The notes under the pieces: generated by a model
What the model was told of the DNA's origin: nothing
The model's database searches: none
The model's input: the letters and a program-made list of their open reading frames with translations, nothing else
NCBI RefSeq assembly: GCF_019429535.1
Contig: NZ_JAHXZM010000001.1
Location: 620,001-684,000 of the forward strand
Reading direction: 5' to 3'
Origin: Sphingomonas citricola
GTDB lineage: Bacteria > Pseudomonadota > Alphaproteobacteria > Sphingomonadales > Sphingomonadaceae
DNA length: 64,000 bases
Shown here: in pieces, positions 1-8,718 of the stretch
How positions within the stretch are numbered: position 1 is the stretch's first letter
Layout of the letters: the number at the start of each line of letters is the position of its first letter
Translations under genes and position numbers: made by a program

Positions 1-101
1 TGTCTGTCCCAGATGCGCTTATCGGGCGTTTGTCGCAAATGTTTCGCAACGGCTGCGGTTATTTTCCCGCACGCCGTCCGATCGCATCCGCGACGCGGCC
101 G

Positions 102-875
102 TCAAGCGCGCACGAAATCGCCCGCGCGCCGTTCGCCGACCGCCTTGATGCCTTCGCGGAAGTCGGCGGTCTGCATCAGCCGGTCCTGCTCGGCGCGCTC
201 ATGCTCGGTCCGCGTCCGCACCGCCTCCGCCAGCTCGCCGCGTAGCGTCGCGCGCGTCGCCTCGACCGCGAGCGGGGCGTTGCGCGCGATCTCGCCTGCC
301 AGCCGTTCCGCCGCGGCGCGCAGCTCGGCGAGCGGCGCGATCTCGTCGACGAGGCCAAAGCGCAAAGCGTGCTCCGCCTTCACGCGGCGACCGGTCAGCA
401 GCATCAACGACGCGTGCTGTTCGCCGACGACGCGTGGCAGCGTCGCGGTGATGCCGAACCCGGCGTGAAAGCCGAGCGTGACGAAATTGGCCGAAAAGCG
501 CGCCTCGGGAGCCGCGACGCGGAAATCGCCGACGAGCGCCAGGCCGAGCCCGGCGCCGACCGCCGCGCCCTGCACCGCGACCACGACGGGCTTCTTCGAC
601 GCGAACAGGCGATAGGCGCCGCGATACAGCGCGGGCGTCTCGCTCTCGCCGCTCTCGTCGGCGAGCGGCTTGTCGCCGGTCAGGTCGGCACCGCCGCAGA
701 AGACCTTTCCCTCGGTCGCGAGCACGATCGCGCGGACGTCGTCGTCGCGGCCGAGTTCCTCGAACACGTCGGCGAGTGCGTTCACCAGCACGGCGTTGAC
801 GTGGTTGTGCGGCGGGCGATCGATGACGACCGTTGCGACGTGGTCGGCGGTGGTGACCGCGATATGCTCTCTCAT
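102..875 (-). CDS. Crotonase-superfamily (enoyl-CoA hydratase/isomerase-like) protein
   Basis: The 257-residue product has the crotonase fold pattern: an oxyanion-hole segment (KVFCGGADL), a second one (QGAAVGAGLGLAL) and the LPRVVG...A.LMLLTG helix. It would act on an acyl-CoA thioester in the cytoplasm. The two glutamates of classical enoyl-CoA hydratase are not visible: the positions in GLGLALVGD and in SANFVTLGF carry other residues, so simple hydration is doubtful. I start at the ATG at 875 and not at the TTG two codons upstream. The acyl-CoA dehydrogenase gene ends 9 bp upstream of this start on the same strand, which suggests an operon for fatty acid or other acyl-CoA catabolism. The fold is certain, the substrate unknown. 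Confidence 0.85.
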   Translation of the reverse strand: MREHIAVTTADHVATVVIDRPPHNHVNAVLVNALADVFEELGRDDDVRAIVLATEGKVFCGGADLTGDKPLADESGESETPALYRGAYRLFASKKPVVVAVQGAAVGAGLGLALVGDFRVAAPEARFSANFVTLGFHAGFGITATLPRVVGEQHASLMLLTGRRVKAEHALRFGLVDEIAPLAELRAAAERLAGEIARNAPLAVEATRATLRGELAEAVRTRTEHERAEQDRLMQTADFREGIKAVGERRAGDFVRA

Positions 876-884
876 GCCCAAATC

Positions 885-2051
885 CTAAGCTCGTGTGCCC
901 AGCAAGTTGCGCGCGACGACCCAATTGTGAATCTCGGTCGGGCCATCGTAGATGCGCATCAGGCGGATGCGCGCGGCCATCTGCTGGAGCGGCATCTCGC
1001 GCGTCATGCCCATCGCGCCGAAGCATTGCATCGCGTGGTCAAGCACCTCCCACGCGGTTTCCAGCGCGAAGCTCTTGATCATCGACACTTCGGTGCGCGT
1101 GTCGCGACCCTGATCGAGCTTCCACGCGCAATCATAGGTCATCAGCCGCGCGGCGTGCAGCTTGATCGCGGCGTCGGACACCCAGTTCTGGATCGTCTGC
1201 CGCTCGGACAAAGGCTTGCCGAACGTCGTGCGCTGCGGCGCGTAGTCGATCATCATGTCGAGCGCGCGCTGTGCCATGCCGATCGCGTTCGCCGCCATCT
1301 CGGCGCGGCGCGTCGCGAGGCGCAGCTGCATCGGCGCGAAGCCCTGACCCTCGGTGCCCAGCAGTTTCCACGCAGGCACGCGGCAGTCCTCCAGCACGAC
1401 CTCGTACAAGGTCTCGCCGCCGATCACCGGGATCGGGCGGACGACCTGAAAACCCGGTGCATCGCGGTCGACCAGGAACGCGCTGATCCCGCCGCGCGCG
1501 CCCTTTTCGCGGTCGGTGACCGCCATCAGGATGGTGAAGTCGGCTCGGTTGGCCTTGGTGATCCAGATCTTGCGACCATTGATGATCCAGTCGTCGCCGT
1601 CCCTGACCGCGTAGGTCTTCATTCCCGCCGGGTCGGCGCCCGCACCGGGTTCGGAGATGCCGATCGCGCTGATCGTCTCGCCGCGGACGTAGGGGGCGAG
1701 ATATGCCTCGCGCTGGCGATCGTCGACGGTGGCGGCGAGCATCCGCAGGTTCGGCGAGTCGGGCGGCAGCGTGTAGGGCACGATGGTGCGGCCCATCGCC
1801 TCGTTGACGCCGACCATCGCGACCGCGGGCAGGTCGTGGCCGCCGACGTCCTCGGGCGCGTCGAGCCCCCAGAGCCCCAGTTCGCGCGACACCGCGTTGA
1901 CCCGCTCGGTCTCCTCGGGCGTCAGTTGCACTTCCTCGCCCGCGATCGCGCGGTCGAGCACGCCCTGTTCGAGCGGTACCAGTTCGTCCTCGACGAACCG
2001 CCGCACGAGGTCGGCGATCATGCGATGGTCTTCGTCCAGCTCGAAGTTCAT
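885..2051 (-). CDS. Acyl-CoA dehydrogenase
   Basis: A 388-residue FAD-dependent acyl-CoA dehydrogenase. An N-terminal helical domain begins LDEDHRMIADLVRRFVEDE, the flavin/substrate middle domain shows ISEPGAGADPAGMKT and WIINGRKIWIT, and the C-terminal helical domain has QRTTFGKPLSERQTIQNW and ends IRIYDGPTEIHNW-like, as in family members. It removes hydrogens from C2-C3 of an acyl-CoA, passing electrons to ETF. The ATG at 2051 is preceded by a purine-rich GGGAGAG; the reading frame stays open upstream but has no family homology there. It lies directly before the crotonase gene, so the pair probably catalyses consecutive steps. Confidence 0.92.
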   Translation of the reverse strand: MNFELDEDHRMIADLVRRFVEDELVPLEQGVLDRAIAGEEVQLTPEETERVNAVSRELGLWGLDAPEDVGGHDLPAVAMVGVNEAMGRTIVPYTLPPDSPNLRMLAATVDDRQREAYLAPYVRGETISAIGISEPGAGADPAGMKTYAVRDGDDWIINGRKIWITKANRADFTILMAVTDREKGARGGISAFLVDRDAPGFQVVRPIPVIGGETLYEVVLEDCRVPAWKLLGTEGQGFAPMQLRLATRRAEMAANAIGMAQRALDMMIDYAPQRTTFGKPLSERQTIQNWVSDAAIKLHAARLMTYDCAWKLDQGRDTRTEVSMIKSFALETAWEVLDHAMQCFGAMGMTREMPLQQMAARIRLMRIYDGPTEIHNWVVARNLLGTRA

Positions 2052-2222
2052 GGGCTCTCCCGCGTGTCGTTGCGCCGTCCTTACGCGCGCTGCCGACGCG
2101 ATGCCAACATGGCGCAAGCGAAAAGTCGGGGCTCGACCGCGCAACTCATTGGAGCCAAAAGCGTTGCAGGTGGGACGGAGGTGTAACGGTAAAGCCGACA
2201 TCTCGCGTAAAGGGGCGAGTGC

Positions 2223-4436
2223 GTGGGTTTACCGACAAGAATGGCATTGCTGGCGGCGTCGTCCGCGCTCGCGCTGACGGCGGTTCCGGCCGCGGCGCAG
2301 ATGAACCAGCCCGGGACCGCACCTGCCCGCGGCCCCGACGCGCCCAAGAACGCGGTCCAGACTGCCGGAACCACCGCCGCCGACCCGCAGGCTGACGCGC
2401 CGATCGTTCCAGACGCCGAATTCAACAGCGCGCTGCCGCCGCTCAGCAACGACATCAACGCCCCGCTCGAGGCGATGCCGCTCGACGATGCGTCCACCGC
2501 CACGTCTGCCCCTAAATCGAAGACGCCCGTCGTCAATCCGCCCGCACCGGTCGCGCAATCGGCGGCGCAGGAGCCGATCGTCCCCGGTGCGTTGCCCACG
2601 CCTGCACCGATCGATCCGCAGCTCGCGCAGCCGCTCGAACCCTTGTCGACGTTCAACACCGCGCCGTTGCAGTCGGTCGCCGATGTCAAGGACCGCGACG
2701 CGCCCGAGATCGCCTATGATACCGAGGTGCGTGGGCTCGACGCGTTGAAGCTGACCGACGAATTCAATGCGCTGTCGGCGCTGAAGGAGGGGAAGGGCAA
2801 GGCGGCCAACGCGACGCAGGTATCGGCGCGCGCGCGCGAGGACGAGGCGCTGGCGGTGCGGCTGATGAAGTCGCTCGGCTATTACGACGGTACCGCGGTG
2901 TCGACGCTGGAGCAGCCCGGCGCGGGTACGGGCAACAAGTTGCGCGCGATCGTCAGCGCGACGCCGGGGAAAATCTACACGCTCGGCTCGATCGAGATCC
3001 GCTCGAACGAAACCGTCCCCGCCGGGCTCGTCCAGCGCGAGCTGCCGCTCAAGGTCGGCGATCCCGTAGAGGCCGCGCGCATCCAGGGTGCGGAAGCGAA
3101 CGTCAGCCTGAAGCTGCCGCAGCAGGGCTATCCCTTCGTCAAGGTCGGCGAGCGCGATATCCTGCTCGACGATGCGACGTGGAAGGGCGCGTACACGCTG
3201 CCGGTCGACACCGGGCCTCGCTCGTCGTTCGGGTCGCTCAGGACCGAGGGCGACGCGGTCTTCTCGGTCAAACACCTGAACGTCTTTCCGCGCTTCGATC
3301 AGGGGCAGCTGTACGACGTGCGGCTGACCGACGATCTGCGTCAGGCGCTGGTCGCGACGGGGCTGTTCTCCAACGTCTCGGTCGAGCCGGTGCGCACGGG
3401 GCAGCCGGGACCCGACGGGACCGAACAGGTCGACCTGTTGGTACGCCAGACCAAGGGGCCGTTCCGGTCGCTGTCGGGTAGCGCGGGTTACGGCACCGGT
3501 GAAGGTGCCAAGGTCGAGGCGGCGTTCACGCATCGCAACCTGTTCCCGCCCGAGGGTGCGCTGATCGTGACAGGCGTCGGCGGTACGCAGCAGCAGGGGG
3601 CGTCGGTCACCTTCCGGCGGCAGAATGCGGGGAAGCGCGATCGCACGGTCAGCCTGCTCGGCAGTGTGCTTCGCCAGGATTACGACGCGTTCAACGCGGT
3701 GACCGCGACGATCGCCGGGCGGATCAGCTATGATTCGACCCCGATCTGGCAGAAGCCGCTTACCTACGCCTTCGGCTTCGAGCTGGTCGGCACCAACGAG
3801 GAGAGCTACGATTTCCAGGCGGGGGGACGCCGGCGGCGCAATTACGGCATCGCGGCGCTGCCCGGACAGGTGTTGTTCGACAAGTCGAACGATCTGCTCA
3901 ACCCGACGCGTGGCTATCGCCTGAAACTCAACCTCAGCCCCGAGGCCGCTGTGTCCGATGGTGTCCGCCCCTATGCGCGCACGATGGTCGAGGCGACGGG
4001 CTATTATCCGGTCAACGACAGCCTGGTGATCGCGGGCCGTGCGCGCGCGGGCGCGATCTTCGGCATCGGGCGCGACGATCTCGCGCCATCGCGGCGTTAC
4101 TACGGCGGCGGCGGCGGGTCGGTGCGCGGCTACGGTTATCAGCGGCTCGGACCGTTCGATCCGGAGGGCAATCCGGTCGGCGGGCGCAGCCTGAACGAGT
4201 TCGCGGTCGAGGCGCGCTATCGCTTCGGCGATTTCGGCATCGTGCCGTTTTTCGACGCGGGCAACGCGTATGAAGGGACGTTCCCGACCGCGAAGAACCT
4301 GCGCTACGGCGCGGGGATCGGCGGACGGTTCTACACCAATTTCGGGCCGATGCGCGTCGACGTCGCGACGCCGCTCAACCCGCGCGAGGGCGATGGCAAG
4401 ATCGCGCTCTACATCTCGATCGGGCAGGCGTTCTGA
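2223..4436 (+). CDS. tamA: TamA-like outer-membrane assembly factor (BamA/Omp85 family)
   Basis: A 737-residue outer-membrane protein with a signal peptide ending ..AVPAAAQ, a Pro/Ala-rich low-complexity stretch (about residues 25-160), POTRA-like repeats (about 170-420) and a C-terminal Omp85 beta-barrel. The barrel shows the GGGGSVRGYGYQRLGP segment typical of loop 6 (VRGY motif) and ends in aromatic QAF. It works with TamB in moving autotransporters and lipids through the envelope. The GTG at 2223 is chosen because it supplies a basic residue (R6) to the signal peptide; the ATG at 2241 is the alternative. The gene overlaps tamB at TGATG. The long proline-rich linker is unusual against enterobacterial TamA but common in sphingomonads. 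Confidence 0.9.
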   Translation: MGLPTRMALLAASSALALTAVPAAAQMNQPGTAPARGPDAPKNAVQTAGTTAADPQADAPIVPDAEFNSALPPLSNDINAPLEAMPLDDASTATSAPKSKTPVVNPPAPVAQSAAQEPIVPGALPTPAPIDPQLAQPLEPLSTFNTAPLQSVADVKDRDAPEIAYDTEVRGLDALKLTDEFNALSALKEGKGKAANATQVSARAREDEALAVRLMKSLGYYDGTAVSTLEQPGAGTGNKLRAIVSATPGKIYTLGSIEIRSNETVPAGLVQRELPLKVGDPVEAARIQGAEANVSLKLPQQGYPFVKVGERDILLDDATWKGAYTLPVDTGPRSSFGSLRTEGDAVFSVKHLNVFPRFDQGQLYDVRLTDDLRQALVATGLFSNVSVEPVRTGQPGPDGTEQVDLLVRQTKGPFRSLSGSAGYGTGEGAKVEAAFTHRNLFPPEGALIVTGVGGTQQQGASVTFRRQNAGKRDRTVSLLGSVLRQDYDAFNAVTATIAGRISYDSTPIWQKPLTYAFGFELVGTNEESYDFQAGGRRRRNYGIAALPGQVLFDKSNDLLNPTRGYRLKLNLSPEAAVSDGVRPYARTMVEATGYYPVNDSLVIAGRARAGAIFGIGRDDLAPSRRYYGGGGGSVRGYGYQRLGPFDPEGNPVGGRSLNEFAVEARYRFGDFGIVPFFDAGNAYEGTFPTAKNLRYGAGIGGRFYTNFGPMRVDVATPLNPREGDGKIALYISIGQAF

Positions 4437-7400
4437 TGGCTGACGACACGCTCCCCGCCGACGAGGTGATCGTCGTCAAGCGGCCGTTGTGGCAGCGCGT
4501 GCTCAAATGGATCGCGGTCGCCGTCATCGCGCTGCTGTTGCTGGCGTTCGCGATCGTGTTCGGCATCAACACCGACCCGGGCCGCCGTTTCGTCGCCGAC
4601 CGGATCGGCGATTATACCACCGAGTCGGGGCTCAACATCCGCGTCGGGCGGATCGAGGGGTCGCTCTACGGCCAGATGTCGCTCGTCGACGTGCGCGTGA
4701 ACGATCCCAAGGGAACGTTCCTGCAATCGCCGCGGATCGACGTCGACTGGCGGCCGTTCGATTACCTGAACAATCACATCGACGTGCGCCGCGCGTCTAG
4801 CGGGCTGATCACGCTGCGCCGCAATCCCGAACTTAAGACCGTCCCGCCCAAGCCCGAGGACGCGAACGCGCCGATCCTGCCCGACATCGACATCGACATC
4901 GGGCGTTTGCAGGTCGCACGCTTCGTCATGGAGCCGCCGGTCGCGGGGCAGCGCCATATCGCGCGCTTCGACGGGCAGGCGCACATCGCCGATCGCCGCG
5001 CGCAATTGACTGTCGACGCAGTCGCGCTAAGGGCCGCGGGCGTCGCCGGCGGCGACACCGCGCGCGTCAAAATCGACGCGGTACCCGACGACAACAAGCT
5101 CGACATCCGCGCCCGGATCGCAGCCCCCGCGGGCGGCGCGATCGCGCAGATCGCCGGATTGAAGGCGCCGCTCAACGCCACGATCGACGGCCGCGGCAGC
5201 TGGAACGACTGGCGCGGGCGGCTGCTCGCGACGCTGGGCGGCGGCACGCTCGCCGATCTGGCGGTGCAGGCGAACGACGGGCGCTTCCAGGTCAACGGCC
5301 TGACGCGGCCGGGCCTGTACCTTGAAGGACCGGTCGAGCGGCTGACCGCGCCGGGCCTGCAGGTCGCGATCGACACGCGATTGAACCAGCGCCGCGCGGA
5401 CACGCGGATCAAGCTAAAATCGGACGCGCTGTCGGTCGATGCGGGCGGTCTGGTCGATCTCGCCAACGCGCGGCTGGGCAATTTCGCGGTCGACGCCGCG
5501 CTGCTGACGCCGGGGGCGATCGCGCCCAATCTGCGCGGGCGCAACGTCCTCGCGCGCGTCCTGCTGAACGGCGCGTTCAAGACGCCGACGGTTGATTACA
5601 AGCTGCGCGCGACCACGCTCGGCTTCGCGGACACGACGCTCGAGAACGTCTACGCCGAGGGGCTGGCGCGGGTGAACACCGACCGCATCCTGGTGCCGGT
5701 CCACGCACGCGCGCGTCGCATCACCGGGCTCAACCAGGCGCTCGGCGGGCTGACGACCAACGTGCGGCTCGACGGCGACCTCGCGATCGCGATGCCGAAC
5801 GTCCTGTCGGACAATCTGCGCATCCGTTCCGACAATATCGACGCGACCGCGGTGATCGCGGCGAACGTCGCCACCGGGCGCTACACCGGCGCGCTGAAGG
5901 GACGCGTCAACAATTTCCGCGTCGAGAGCGTCGGGATCATCGATCTCACGACCGATGCCAATCTCGTGCCGGGGCCGAACGGGGGCTTCGGGATCACCGG
6001 CCGCGTCGCGCTGCGGACCAAGCAATTGTTCAACGCCGGCGTGCGCAATTTCATGGGCGGGAATGCGGTCGCGAGCACCCGGTTCGGTTATTCGCCGAAC
6101 GGCATCGTCACCTTCACCGACCTGCGGCTCAACGCGCCGCAGTTCCGCATCACGCGCGGGCAGGGCCGCTACGATCCGCGCGGCGGATTGCTGGTCGACG
6201 CCGACGCTTACTCGACGCAGTACGGACCGCTCTTCGCGCGCGTGACCGGATCGACCGACGCGCCCGTCGTACGGCTGCGGGCGCCGCGACCGGGCGTCGG
6301 CATCGGCCTCGCCAACCTCGACGCGCGCGTCGTCGGGCGTGGCGGATCGTATCAGGTCAACGCGACCGGCGGGACCAATTACGGCCCGTTCACCGCCGAC
6401 GTGCTCGTCACGCCGGGCAACCAATTGGCGGTCGATATCCGCAGCGTGCTGTTCGCGGGGATCAATTTCGCCGGGCGGGTGGTGCAGACTGCCGCCGGGC
6501 CGTTCGCGGGGCAGGTGCGCTTCGCTGGATCGGGGCTGACCGGGACCGCCGATCTAGGTGCGCAGGGCCGTTACCAGCGCGCGAGCGTCAACGCGCGCGC
6601 CTATGCCGCGACGATCCCGGGGACGACCGACTTCACGATCGGCCGCGCGATCATCAACGGCACCGTCGTGCTCTACGACAACGCGCCCTCGGTCGTCGCC
6701 GACGCGCAGGTCGCCGACCTGCGCTACGGGCCGACCGTGATCCAGGCCGGGCGCGTCAAGGTGAACTACACCGGCGGGCGCGGCACCGCGCAGGCGCTGC
6801 TGACCGGGTCGAACAGCGTGCCGTTCCGCGTGGCGGTCAACGCGACGCTGTCGCCGAGCGAATATCTGGCGGCTTTGCAGGGACAGGCGAACGGGATCGC
6901 ATTCCGTACCGCGAACCCGGCGCGGATCGTCGCGGCGGGCGGCGGATACCAGCTTCAACCGACGCGGATCGACTTCCGTCAGGGGAGCATGCGGCTGGCT
7001 GGGCGCTTCGGCGGTGGGGTGACGAGCGCGCAGGCGCGGCTCGACCGGCTCGATCTGGGCATCGCCAACGCCTTCGTGCCCAACATCGGGCTGGGCGGAC
7101 AGGCGACCGGCAGTCTCGACTACGTGCAGCGTTCGCCGAGTGCCGTGCCCGAGGCGGACGTCCGGCTGAACATCAGCAACTTCACGCGGTCGAGCCTGTC
7201 GGCGGTGTCCGAGCCCGTCGACGTCGTCTTCCAGGGGCGGCTCGACGCTGCGGCGGGCGAGGGACGCGCGCTGGTCAAGCGTGGCGGCACCACAGTCGGC
7301 CGGATGGTCGCGCGCCTCACCCCGGCGGGTAGCGGTAGCTGGTCGACGCGGTTGATGCAGGGGCCGTTGTCGGGCGGCATCCGCTACAACGGGCCGTCCG

Positions 7401-8659
7401 CGGTGCTGTTCAGCTTCGCCGGGCTTGCCGAACAGCAATTGTCGGGTCCGATCGCGGTTGCGGCGGATTTCGGCGGCACCGTGTCCGCACCGCGGACGAA
7501 CGGCCTCATCCGCGCCGACAATCTGACCTATGACAACGAAACCTACGGGACGCGACTATCGCAGATGCGCGTCGCGGCGCGGTTCAACAACGACCGGCTC
7601 GAACTCACGAACCTGTCGGCGCGCGCTGGCGACGGTACGGTACAGGCGCAGGGTACGATCGGGCTCGCGGCGGCGCAGGGCTTCCCGCTCGACATCACCG
7701 CACGGCTGAACAACGCCCGGCTCGCCAAGTCCGACGCGCTCGGCGCGACCGCGACCGGCACCGTGCGCGTCCAGAACGGCGCGAACGGCGGGCTGATCAC
7801 CGGCGATGTCGCCATCCCCGAGGCGCGCTATCAGATCATCCGCCAGGGCGCGGCCGAGGTTCCCGAGCTGACCGGCGTGCGCAAGAAGAGCGAGATCCGC
7901 GTCGCGCGCCCAACCGACCGGCCCGCGGCACCGTCGGCGGGGTTGTTCAAGCTCGACCTGCGCGTCCACGCCGACAACCAGTTGTTCGTCTCCGGCATGG
8001 GCCTGGAGAGCGAGTGGGAGGCCGACATGCGGATCGGCGGCACCTCCGCCGCGCCGACGATCGCGGGCGGGCTCGACATCGTGCGCGGCACCTATTCGTT
8101 CTCGGGCAACCGGTTCGAGGTATCGCGCGGGCGTATCCGCTTCCGCGGTGGTGCGCTGACCGATCCCGATATCGACATTCTGGCGACCACGACGAAGAAC
8201 GGCACGACGTTCAACATCGCGATCACCGGGACGGGGCAGCGCCCGCAGATCGCCTTCACCTCGACGCCCGCACTGCCGCAGGACGAGGTGCTGAGCCGGC
8301 TGCTGTTCGGGACGAACCCCGCCAATCTGTCGGCGACCGAGGCGATCCAGCTCGCGTCCGCGCTCAATTCGCTGCGCGGATCGGGCGGGGGCGGCCTCAA
8401 TCCGCTCGGCAAGCTGCGCTCGGCGACCGGGTTCGACCGCCTGCGCGTGCTGGGCGCCGATCAGGCGACCGGGCGCGGCACCTCGCTCGCGGCGGGCAAG
8501 TATCTCACCGACGACATTTATATCGAGATCGTGACCGACGCGCGCGGCTTCACCGCGACGCAGCTGACGGTGGCGCTGACCAAGGCGATCAGCGTCCTGT
8601 CGCAGGCCGGGTCGTTCGGCGGGTCGAACGTTCAGCTACGCTATTCGCGGGATTTCTGA
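4436..8659 (+). CDS. tamB: TamB, translocation and assembly module inner-membrane protein
   Basis: A 1407-residue AsmA-like protein. It has one N-terminal membrane anchor (about residues 20-45, VLKWIAVAVIALLLLAF..) and a very long periplasmic beta-rich region, ending in the DUF490/TamB domain (DIVRGTYSFSGNRFEVSRG, LFGTNPANLSATEAIQLA, TGRGTSLAAGKYLTDDIYIE). The C-terminus ends QLRYSRDF, as in TamB proteins that contact TamA. The protein bridges inner and outer membranes and is thought to carry phospholipid or substrate. Its start codon overlaps the tamA stop, so translation is coupled. Confidence 0.93.
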   Translation: MADDTLPADEVIVVKRPLWQRVLKWIAVAVIALLLLAFAIVFGINTDPGRRFVADRIGDYTTESGLNIRVGRIEGSLYGQMSLVDVRVNDPKGTFLQSPRIDVDWRPFDYLNNHIDVRRASSGLITLRRNPELKTVPPKPEDANAPILPDIDIDIGRLQVARFVMEPPVAGQRHIARFDGQAHIADRRAQLTVDAVALRAAGVAGGDTARVKIDAVPDDNKLDIRARIAAPAGGAIAQIAGLKAPLNATIDGRGSWNDWRGRLLATLGGGTLADLAVQANDGRFQVNGLTRPGLYLEGPVERLTAPGLQVAIDTRLNQRRADTRIKLKSDALSVDAGGLVDLANARLGNFAVDAALLTPGAIAPNLRGRNVLARVLLNGAFKTPTVDYKLRATTLGFADTTLENVYAEGLARVNTDRILVPVHARARRITGLNQALGGLTTNVRLDGDLAIAMPNVLSDNLRIRSDNIDATAVIAANVATGRYTGALKGRVNNFRVESVGIIDLTTDANLVPGPNGGFGITGRVALRTKQLFNAGVRNFMGGNAVASTRFGYSPNGIVTFTDLRLNAPQFRITRGQGRYDPRGGLLVDADAYSTQYGPLFARVTGSTDAPVVRLRAPRPGVGIGLANLDARVVGRGGSYQVNATGGTNYGPFTADVLVTPGNQLAVDIRSVLFAGINFAGRVVQTAAGPFAGQVRFAGSGLTGTADLGAQGRYQRASVNARAYAATIPGTTDFTIGRAIINGTVVLYDNAPSVVADAQVADLRYGPTVIQAGRVKVNYTGGRGTAQALLTGSNSVPFRVAVNATLSPSEYLAALQGQANGIAFRTANPARIVAAGGGYQLQPTRIDFRQGSMRLAGRFGGGVTSAQARLDRLDLGIANAFVPNIGLGGQATGSLDYVQRSPSAVPEADVRLNISNFTRSSLSAVSEPVDVVFQGRLDAAAGEGRALVKRGGTTVGRMVARLTPAGSGSWSTRLMQGPLSGGIRYNGPSAVLFSFAGLAEQQLSGPIAVAADFGGTVSAPRTNGLIRADNLTYDNETYGTRLSQMRVAARFNNDRLELTNLSARAGDGTVQAQGTIGLAAAQGFPLDITARLNNARLAKSDALGATATGTVRVQNGANGGLITGDVAIPEARYQIIRQGAAEVPELTGVRKKSEIRVARPTDRPAAPSAGLFKLDLRVHADNQLFVSGMGLESEWEADMRIGGTSAAPTIAGGLDIVRGTYSFSGNRFEVSRGRIRFRGGALTDPDIDILATTTKNGTTFNIAITGTGQRPQIAFTSTPALPQDEVLSRLLFGTNPANLSATEAIQLASALNSLRGSGGGGLNPLGKLRSATGFDRLRVLGADQATGRGTSLAAGKYLTDDIYIEIVTDARGFTATQLTVALTKAISVLSQAGSFGGSNVQLRYSRDF

Positions 8660-8691
8660 TCGGTCTTTCATCGCTACTGACATCCGTGTAA

Positions 8692-8717
8692 GCCGGCTCC
8701 CAGGAAGAGGAGCCGGC
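8692..8717 (+). promoter_or_regulatory. Perfect inverted repeat enclosing the ribosome binding site of the monooxygenase gene
   Basis: GCCGGCTCC (8692-8700) and GGAGCCGGC (8709-8717) are a perfect 9-bp inverted repeat around an 8-base loop (CAGGAAGA). The Shine-Dalgarno region AGGAAGAGGAG lies in the loop and 3' arm, and the ATG is at 8719, one base after the stem. In RNA this GC-rich hairpin could hide the ribosome binding site. It has no T tract, so it is a weaker candidate for a terminator of tamAB. Confidence 0.6.
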
Positions 8718-8718
8718 C

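Noticed and set aside
369-2186. A 605-codon plus-strand frame opposite the acyl-CoA dehydrogenase gene
   Set aside because: Arg/Ala/His-rich composition without motif; it is the antisense of a clear family gene in high-GC DNA.
2229-3533. A 434-codon minus-strand frame inside tamA
   Set aside because: Composition typical of antisense frames and no homology pattern; tamA on the other strand is certain.
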